Part shown: one piece after another, positions 59,087 through 64,000 of the stretch | How the letters are laid out: every line of letters begins with the position of its first letter | Numbering within the stretch: the first letter of the stretch is position 1 | Assembly: GCF_003605365.2 (NCBI RefSeq) | Contig: NZ_QYTU02000003.1 | Location: 85,754 to 149,753 of the forward strand | Origin: Siminovitchia fortis | GTDB taxonomy: Bacteria > Bacillota > Bacilli > Bacillales > Bacillaceae_C | Direction: 5' to 3' | Length of the DNA: 64,000 nt | Notes under the pieces: generated by a model | Seen by the model: only the letters and a program-made list of their open reading frames with translations | Databases searched by the model: none | What the model was told of the DNA's origin: nothing | Program-made: the position numbers and the translations under genes

Positions 59087-59107
59087 AGCCGGGCGGCTCT
59101 ATTTTTA
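59081..59107 (+). terminator. Terminator overlapping the cinA stop
   Basis: AAATAGAGCC-GGGC-GGCTCTATTT followed by TT. It separates cinA from recA. Confidence 0.8.
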
Positions 59108-59210
59108 TTGAAATTTAATTTTCAATAAAAATATGCTTTGAAAATAATACAATCCCCTGATGAAAATTGAATTTTTCAACCATTTTCTCTTTCAAAACAC
59201 AGAATAAATG

Positions 59211-59224
59211 TTCGCTTTCTGCTT
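59211..59224 (+). promoter_or_regulatory. LexA (DinR) box of recA
   Basis: AGAATAAATGTTCG differs from the Bacillus SOS box CGAACRNRYGTTCG at two positions (first C, fifth C). It lies 8 bases before the recA -35 box. Confidence 0.7.
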
Positions 59225-59232
59225 GGCAATGA

Positions 59233-59261
59233 TATGAAAAACAGGTATAATATAAATAGAT
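59233..59261 (+). promoter_or_regulatory. recA promoter
   Basis: TTGGCA 59233-59238, 17-bp spacer, TATAAT 59256-59261: near-consensus sigma-A. Confidence 0.8.
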
Positions 59262-59320
59262 TTTGCTAAGGAAATCCCAAGGTTTGAAACTTGAATGAAT
59301 ATAATTGAGGAGGAAAATGT

Positions 59321-60364
59321 GTGAGTGATCGTCAAGCGGCATTAGATATGGCTTTGAAACAGATAGAAAAGCAATTCGGAAAAGGGTCCATTATGAAATT
59401 GGGCGAACAGACGGACAGTAAAGTATCGACCATCCCGAGCGGATCGCTGGCGCTTGATATAGCGCTCGGTGTAGGCGGCTACCCAAGGGGGCGGGTCATT
59501 GAAATTTACGGCCCTGAAAGTTCCGGTAAAACGACTGTTGCCCTGCATGCAATTGCGGAAGCGCAGGCACGTGGCGGAACCGCTGCCTTTATTGATGCGG
59601 AGCATGCACTCGATCCGGTATATGCACAAAAACTGGGCGTAAATATTGATGAGCTCCTTCTTTCACAGCCGGACACCGGCGAGCAGGCTTTGGAAATAGC
59701 GGAAGCACTTGTGCGAAGCGGTGCTATTGAAATTCTTGTCATCGACTCTGTCGCTGCGCTTGTACCAAAAGCGGAAATCGAAGGGGAAATGGGAGATTCA
59801 CACGTCGGACTGCAGGCCCGCCTCATGTCCCAGGCGTTAAGAAAGCTTTCCGGCGCCATCAACAAATCGAAAACAATCGCCATCTTCATTAACCAAATCA
59901 GGGAGAAGGTGGGCGTCATGTTCGGAAATCCGGAAACAACCCCTGGGGGACGCGCTTTGAAGTTCTATTCATCTGTGAGGCTTGAAGTGCGCCGTGCCGA
60001 GCAATTGAAGCAGGGACAGGATGTCGTGGGAAGCAAGACAAGAATTAAAATTGTCAAAAACAAGGTGGCCCCTCCTTTCAGAACGGCCGAAGTGGATATC
60101 ATGTATGGGGAAGGTATTTCACGTGAAGGTGAAATCATCGATATGGGCTCCGAGCTTGATATTGTCCAAAAAAGCGGATCCTGGTATTCATATAATGATG
60201 AGCGTCTCGGACAGGGACGGGAAAACGCAAAACTCTTTTTGAAAGAAAACGAAGATTTGCGCAGAGAGATTATGTTTAAAATACGGGAGTATTATGGACT
60301 GGATGATGAAAGCACAGCCCCGGAAGAAGAGGAACGGGAAGAATTCACCCTGTTGGATCAATAA
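59321..60364 (+). CDS. recA: Recombinase RecA
   Basis: Strand-exchange ATPase and SOS co-protease. Walker A GPESSGKT at 64-71, DNA-binding loop region [22 protein letters not shown], acidic C-terminus. Length 347 equals other Bacillaceae. GTG 59321 follows GAGGAGGAA. Regulated by the LexA box upstream. Confidence 0.98.
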   Translation: MSDRQAALDMALKQIEKQFGKGSIMKLGEQTDSKVSTIPSGSLALDIALGVGGYPRGRVIEIYGPESSGKTTVALHAIAEAQARGGTAAFIDAEHALDPVYAQKLGVNIDELLLSQPDTGEQALEIAEALVRSGAIEILVIDSVAALVPKAEIEGEMGDSHVGLQARLMSQALRKLSGAINKSKTIAIFINQIREKVGVMFGNPETTPGGRALKFYSSVRLEVRRAEQLKQGQDVVGSKTRIKIVKNKVAPPFRTAEVDIMYGEGISREGEIIDMGSELDIVQKSGSWYSYNDERLGQGRENAKLFLKENEDLRREIMFKIREYYGLDDESTAPEEEEREEFTLLDQ

Positions 60365-60373
60365 TAAGCCGTT

Positions 60374-60408
60374 AAACAGCAAAACTTCGGTTTTGCTGTT
60401 TTCTTTTC
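60374..60408 (+). terminator. Terminator after recA
   Basis: AACAGCAAAAC-TTCG-GTTTTGCTGTT with TTTCTTTT tail. Confidence 0.85.
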
Positions 60409-60428
60409 CTGAATAACATGGTCTAAGC

Positions 60429-60457
60429 TTGACAATAATTCCCCGCACCTATAAAAT
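60429..60457 (+). promoter_or_regulatory. Promoter of rny
   Basis: Perfect TTGACA 60429-60434, 17-bp spacer, TAAAAT 60452-60457. The leader of about 110 nt contains a 7-bp inverted pair ATTTTAC/GTAAAAT. Confidence 0.75.
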
Positions 60458-60575
60458 TAAACTGTATATTTTACAATTTTTTTCGTAAAATTAGAGCTTG
60501 GCTCTGCATATTGTAACATGTACCAACCGACAGTTAGAAGAATGATACAAGTTTATAGCAAGAGGGGGTGAAAAC

Positions 60576-62138
60576 ATGGATCTGACCATATTCATCATCT
60601 CCATTTTGCTTACCCTTATCGTCGGTGTAGTTGTTGCCTATTTCATCTTTAAATCAGTTGCTCAAGCAAAAATAACAGGGGCACAGGGGTCCGCGGAACA
60701 AATTTTGGAAAAAGCCAAAAGAGAAGCGGAATCTTTGAAGAAAGAAGCCCTGTTGGAAGCGAAGGATGAAAACCACAAACTCCGTATTGAAACTGAACGT
60801 GAACTTCGTGAAAGAAGAACTGAATTGCAAAGACAGGAAAATCGCTTATTGCAAAAGGAGGAGAACCTCGACAGAAAAGATGATACTCTGTCCAAGCGTG
60901 AAGAACAGCTTGAACGGAAAGAGGACTCTCTGAATGGAAGACAACAACATATTGAAGAGATGGAAAGCAAAGTGGATGAAATGATCCGCCAGCAAAAATC
61001 AGAACTGGAACGCATCTCAGGGTTGACCCGAGAGGAAGCCAAAGCACTCCTTTTATCAAGCGTTGAGAAGGAACTGGCGCACGATACCGCATTGATGATT
61101 AAAGAGAGTGAAACAAGAGCGAAGGAAGAAGCGGACAAGAAAGCGAAAAACATCCTTTCTCTCGCAATCCAGCGCTGTGCTGCCGAACATGTGGCCGAAA
61201 CGACAGTCTCGGTTGTCAACTTGCCTAATGATGAAATGAAAGGGAGGATTATCGGCCGTGAGGGCAGAAACATCCGGACCCTGGAAACGCTGACAGGCAT
61301 TGATCTCATCATTGATGACACTCCAGAAGCTGTAATTTTGTCAGGCTTTGATCCAATCAGACGGGAAACCGCCCGAATTGCACTGGAAAAGCTAGTACAA
61401 GACGGACGCATCCACCCAGCCCGAATTGAAGAAATGGTAGAGAAAGCAAGGCGTGAAGTCGATGAGCATATTCGTGAAGTCGGTGAGCAAACAACATTTG
61501 AAGTTAGTGTTCACGGCCTTCACCCCGATTTGATCAAAATTCTCGGCCGATTGAAATACCGGACAAGCTACGGTCAAAATGTTCTCAAACATTCTATTGA
61601 AGTGGCTCATTTATCCGGGTTGCTTGCAGCCGAACTAGGGGAAGATGAAGCTTTGGCCCGCCGTGCAGGACTCCTTCACGATATAGGAAAGGCTATTGAC
61701 CATGAAGTCGAAGGAAGCCATGTGGAAATCGGAATTGAATTGGCGACTAAATATAAAGAACATCCGGTCGTTATCAACAGTATTGCCTCTCACCATGGAG
61801 ACACTGAACCTACTTCAATCATTTCCGTGCTCGTCGCAGCTGCCGATGCATTGTCTGCAGCAAGACCGGGAGCACGAAGTGAAACGCTTGAGAGCTATAT
61901 TAAACGACTGGAGAAGCTGGAAGAGATTTCAGAGTCATATGACGGAGTCGAAAAATCATTTGCCATTCAGGCGGGTAGAGAAGTTCGGATCATTGTCAAG
62001 CCGGAACAGATCAATGATTTGGAAGCACATCGGTTAGCCCGTGATATTCGAAAAAGAATTGAAGATGATCTTGATTATCCCGGACATATCAAAGTTACAG
62101 TCATCCGGGAAACAAGAGCTGTTGAATACGCTAAATAA
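60576..62138 (+). CDS. rny: Ribonuclease Y
   Basis: Membrane-anchored endoribonuclease that starts mRNA decay. One N-terminal membrane helix (about 3-25), a long coiled coil (about 30-200), a KH domain ([15 protein letters not shown]), and an HD domain with H368-D369 (LLHDIGKA). Length 520 is standard. ATG 60576 follows AGAGGGGGTG. Together with pnpA, rnjB and rnpM the window encodes much of the Bacillus RNA-decay and processing set. Confidence 0.98.
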   Translation: MDLTIFIISILLTLIVGVVVAYFIFKSVAQAKITGAQGSAEQILEKAKREAESLKKEALLEAKDENHKLRIETERELRERRTELQRQENRLLQKEENLDRKDDTLSKREEQLERKEDSLNGRQQHIEEMESKVDEMIRQQKSELERISGLTREEAKALLLSSVEKELAHDTALMIKESETRAKEEADKKAKNILSLAIQRCAAEHVAETTVSVVNLPNDEMKGRIIGREGRNIRTLETLTGIDLIIDDTPEAVILSGFDPIRRETARIALEKLVQDGRIHPARIEEMVEKARREVDEHIREVGEQTTFEVSVHGLHPDLIKILGRLKYRTSYGQNVLKHSIEVAHLSGLLAAELGEDEALARRAGLLHDIGKAIDHEVEGSHVEIGIELATKYKEHPVVINSIASHHGDTEPTSIISVLVAAADALSAARPGARSETLESYIKRLEKLEEISESYDGVEKSFAIQAGREVRIIVKPEQINDLEAHRLARDIRKRIEDDLDYPGHIKVTVIRETRAVEYAK

Positions 62139-62169
62139 AGCGGTGTGAACTTTCACACCGCTTTTCCTA
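62138..62169 (+). terminator. Terminator after rny
   Basis: AAGCGGTGTGAA and TTCACACCGCTT pair around two bases, followed by TTCC. Confidence 0.8.
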
Positions 62170-62252
62170 TTTTTCAATACTTTTGGTTTATATAAAATAA
62201 ATTATTGTGTACAATCAGTGTAACCAGTTTTTTAGAAAAGAAGGAGCATTTA

Positions 62253-63050
62253 ATGAATATTTTATTTGTCGGTGATGTTGTCGGTTCAATGGGAAGGGAA
62301 ATGGTCAAAGAATATTTGCCGAAATTAAAAGCCCATTACAAACCGCAGATTACCATCGTAAACGGCGAAAACAGCGCCGGAGGAAGAGGAATAACCGAAT
62401 CCATATACAAACAATTGCTTGAAGCCGGAGCAAATGCGGTAACGCTGGGCAATCATGCCTGGGATAACAAAGGCATTTTCGATTTTATAGACACAGCCAA
62501 ATATATGACGAGGCCCGCCAATTTTCCGGAAGCTCCCGGAACCGGAATGGTGTTTTTAAGGCTGAATGATATAGAAGCTGCGGTCATTAATCTTCAGGGC
62601 CGTACTTTTATGCCGCCGCTTGACTGTCCGTTTAAAAAAGCGGAAGAGTTGATCGAAATAGCAAAGACCCGCACAAATATCATTTTTGTCGATTTCCACG
62701 CAGAAGCGACGAGTGAAAAGCAGGCAATGGGCTGGTTCCTTGACGGAAAAGTAACGGCTGTCATCGGCACTCATACACACGTGCAAACTGCAGACGAAAG
62801 AATCCTTCCTGCCGGGACTGCATATCTCACTGATGTTGGCATGACAGGCCCGTACGACGAAATTCTTGGTATGGATAAACACGCCGTCTTGTATCGCTTC
62901 CAGACCTCATTGCCAGCACGCTTTGAGGTTCCCAAAACAGGAAGAAAGCAACTCAGCGCCTGTCTCATACAAGTGAACAAGGAAACAGGTAAGGCAAGAT
63001 CGATCGCACGGATTATGATTAATGACGACCGGCCTTTTTTTAAGGACTGA
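62253..63050 (+). CDS. ymdB: Metallophosphodiesterase YmdB
   Basis: Phosphodiesterase affecting biofilm and motility decisions in B. subtilis; encoded next to rny as there. 265 residues: ILFVGDVVGSMGRE at the N-terminus, NGENSAGGRGI, GNHAWDNK and VIGTHTHVQTADE carry the metal ligands. ATG 62253 follows AAGGAG; the upstream open frame is leader. Confidence 0.96.
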   Translation: MNILFVGDVVGSMGREMVKEYLPKLKAHYKPQITIVNGENSAGGRGITESIYKQLLEAGANAVTLGNHAWDNKGIFDFIDTAKYMTRPANFPEAPGTGMVFLRLNDIEAAVINLQGRTFMPPLDCPFKKAEELIEIAKTRTNIIFVDFHAEATSEKQAMGWFLDGKVTAVIGTHTHVQTADERILPAGTAYLTDVGMTGPYDEILGMDKHAVLYRFQTSLPARFEVPKTGRKQLSACLIQVNKETGKARSIARIMINDDRPFFKD

Positions 63051-63081
63051 CGCCTCCTCCTTCATTTTCAGTTTCGGACAA

Positions 63082-63111
63082 ACCGGAATAGTTCCTCCAT
63101 TCCGCGAATAT
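63082..63111 (+). promoter_or_regulatory. Sigma-H promoter of spoVS
   Basis: ACCGGAATA (63082-63090), 12-bp spacer, CGCGAATAT (63103-63111), close to the sigma-H pattern RNAGGAWWW-N12-RNNGAATWW. spoVS is sigma-H dependent in B. subtilis. Confidence 0.7.
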
Positions 63112-63188
63112 AGTATCAGTGGAAAGGTCTACCGCGGTTGCTTGGCTTACAGCAATCGATATGGGGAAATGACAAGGAGGAACAGGAA

Positions 63189-63449
63189 ATGGAGATATTA
63201 AAAGTTTCAGCAAAATCCAATCCAAATTCTGTAGCGGGCGCGTTGGCAGGGGTTCTCCGTGAAAGAGGCGGGGCGGAGATACAGGCAATAGGGGCCGGGG
63301 CTTTGAATCAGGCAGTAAAGGCTGTTGCAATTGCAAGAGGATTTGTCGCCCCCGGCGGTGTAGATTTAATATGTATTCCCGCTTTCACGGACATTCTGAT
63401 TGATGGAGAAGAACGGACTGCAATAAAACTGATCGTGGAACCGAGATAG
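63189..63449 (+). CDS. spoVS: Stage V sporulation protein S
   Basis: 86-residue Alba-like protein needed for spore coat and cortex progress. Begins MEILKVSAKSNPNSVAGALAG, near invariant in Bacillaceae. ATG 63189 follows CAAGGAGGAA. Confidence 0.98.
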   Translation: MEILKVSAKSNPNSVAGALAGVLRERGGAEIQAIGAGALNQAVKAVAIARGFVAPGGVDLICIPAFTDILIDGEERTAIKLIVEPR

Positions 63450-63455
63450 TGAAAA

Positions 63456-63540
63456 TATATAAAAGGCCTGTTTCATTGCAACGGGTTTTATATAAGTGAA
63501 ATTTTGAAAGCCGAATCCAGCATAAGGAACCGGCTTTTTT
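63456..63540 (+). terminator. Two hairpins after spoVS
   Basis: First, TATATAAAA (63456) pairs with TTTTATATA (63486) with inner CCTGTT/AACGGG. Second, AAAGCCG (63507) pairs with CGGCTTT (63531) and is followed by a T-run: the likely terminator. In the rest of 63541-63754 I see a GCATTGCAATGC palindrome near 63633 and a promoter-like site, but no gene. Confidence 0.65.
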
Positions 63541-63686
63541 GTTTGAAAAATAATGCATTATAGATTATTGCTTCGAAGGTCACATGCAGTTAATACTGAG
63601 GGAAAAGCACGCCTCCAACAGAGTTCCTCCAGCATTGCAATGCAGGCAGGCTCTTGATGTGGCTAAAAATTAATTCTTTAGCTTAG

Positions 63687-63714
63687 TTCAAAGATATTTT
63701 TTTACGCGTATAAA
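63687..63714 (+). promoter_or_regulatory. Possible promoter of the holin-like gene
   Basis: TTCAAA 63687-63692, 16-bp spacer, TATAAA 63709-63714. Confidence 0.35.
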
Positions 63715-63754
63715 TATAGTACAAGAATGCCGAACTAAAAAAGGTGGTGCATCT

Positions 63755-64000
63755 ATGTTTGAAATATATAATGTTGCTATCGTTCCTTTGATCATTGGAA
63801 TCGTTCAACTGTTAAAAAGATATGGGTTCCCAGTGAAATATTCTCCATTGGCAGCAATTGTTTTGGGACTTGCATTCGGTATCTTTTTCATTACTCCAAA
63901 TGTTAAAGAAGGGATCATTATCGGATTGATGCTCGGTTTGTCTGCGAGTGGCCTGTACAGTGGTGGGAAAAATTTAATCCCAAATTACGAAAGTAAATTT
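63755..64000 (+). CDS. Holin-like small membrane protein, cut by window end
   Basis: ATG 63755 follows AAAGGTGGTG and the frame stays open for 82 codons to the last base. The product begins MFEIYNVAIVPLIIGIVQLLKR and has three hydrophobic segments (about 8-18, 34-48, 56-70) with a Gly-rich turn (SGLYSGGKN). Layout resembles small phage holins of superfamily V, which occur singly in Bacillus chromosomes as well as in prophages. No other phage gene is seen in the window. The B. subtilis gene order at this point (tdh after spoVS) is not followed. Confidence 0.65.
   Translation, partial: MFEIYNVAIVPLIIGIVQLLKRYGFPVKYSPLAAIVLGLAFGIFFITPNVKEGIIIGLMLGLSASGLYSGGKNLIPNYESKF

Noticed and set aside
62183..62215. 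TTGGTT/TACAAT as a ymdB promoter
   Set aside because: Spacing is 21 bp, outside the usable range.
1..64000. tRNA, rRNA or CRISPR arrays
   Set aside because: No cloverleaf-type gene with CCA end, no rRNA segment and no regularly spaced repeats were noticed on reading; gaps are short and otherwise explained. No tRNA-specific program could be run.

Overview
The window is a chromosomal segment of a spore-forming Bacillaceae bacterium (Firmicutes). Gene content and order follow the Bacillus subtilis interval fliY to spoVS almost gene for gene. SpoIIIE, dipicolinate synthase (spoVFA/spoVFB), SpoVS and a SpoIIIE-like promoter logic mark an endospore former; PolC, RNase J2 and RNase Y mark a low-GC Gram-positive. 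Species cannot be named from the sequence alone. No rRNA, tRNA or CRISPR array was seen. Nearly everything is on the + strand; the one clear minus-strand gene is a sensor histidine kinase at 44315-45751.

Layout. (1) 1-10089: 3' part of the flagellar fla/che operon: fliY, a 31-codon small ORF, fliO, fliP, fliQ, fliR, flhB, flhA, flhF, flhG, sigD, swrB-like. All chemotaxis genes that sit inside this operon in B. subtilis (cheY between fliY and fliO; cheB-A-W-C-D between flhG and sigD) are missing. (2) 10090-19797: rpsB, tsf, pyrH, frr, uppS, cdsA, dxr, rseP, proS: translation, isoprenoid, phospholipid and membrane proteolysis functions. (3) 20006-24340: polC. (4) 24378-34608: the nusA-infB operon (rimP, nusA, rnpM/ylxR, rulQ/ylxQ, infB, ylxP, rbfA, truB, ribC) and rpsO, pnpA. 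It starts with a good promoter and a leader hairpin with a poor U-tract. (5) 34609-36182: a complete IS1182-type insertion sequence sitting in the pnpA terminator, with a 22-bp palindromic target duplication that has regenerated a terminator hairpin on both sides. (6) 36265-44057: ylxY, M16 peptidase mlpA, ymxH, spoVFA, spoVFB, asd, dapG, dapA: aspartate/diaminopimelate/dipicolinate pathway, feeding peptidoglycan and spore core DPA. (7) 44315-45751: minus-strand orphan PAS-PAS histidine kinase of the sporulation phosphorelay type, not present at this position in B. subtilis. (8) 45947-57813: rnjB, tepA, ylzJ, spoIIIE, the ymfF-ymfM group, pgsA. (9) 57836-63449: cinA, recA (LexA box plus sigma-A promoter), rny, ymdB, spoVS (sigma-H promoter). 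(10) 63450-64000: intergenic hairpins and a small membrane protein gene resembling a phage holin, cut by the window end.

The most unusual material is non-coding. About ten copies of a palindromic intergenic repeat (outer ends AGAAAAGCGC..GGCGCC and its complement, plus interchangeable internal hairpin modules) lie between genes; the copy after tsf looks like one element inserted into another. A separate 116-nt sequence between rpsO and pnpA can fold as a closed three-way junction. A different 100-bp nested palindrome precedes mlpA. I found no convincing wholly new multi-gene system; the strongest candidates for undescribed biology are the repeat family, the rpsO-pnpA RNA-like element, and the precise loss of the che genes with retention of FliY phosphatase motifs.
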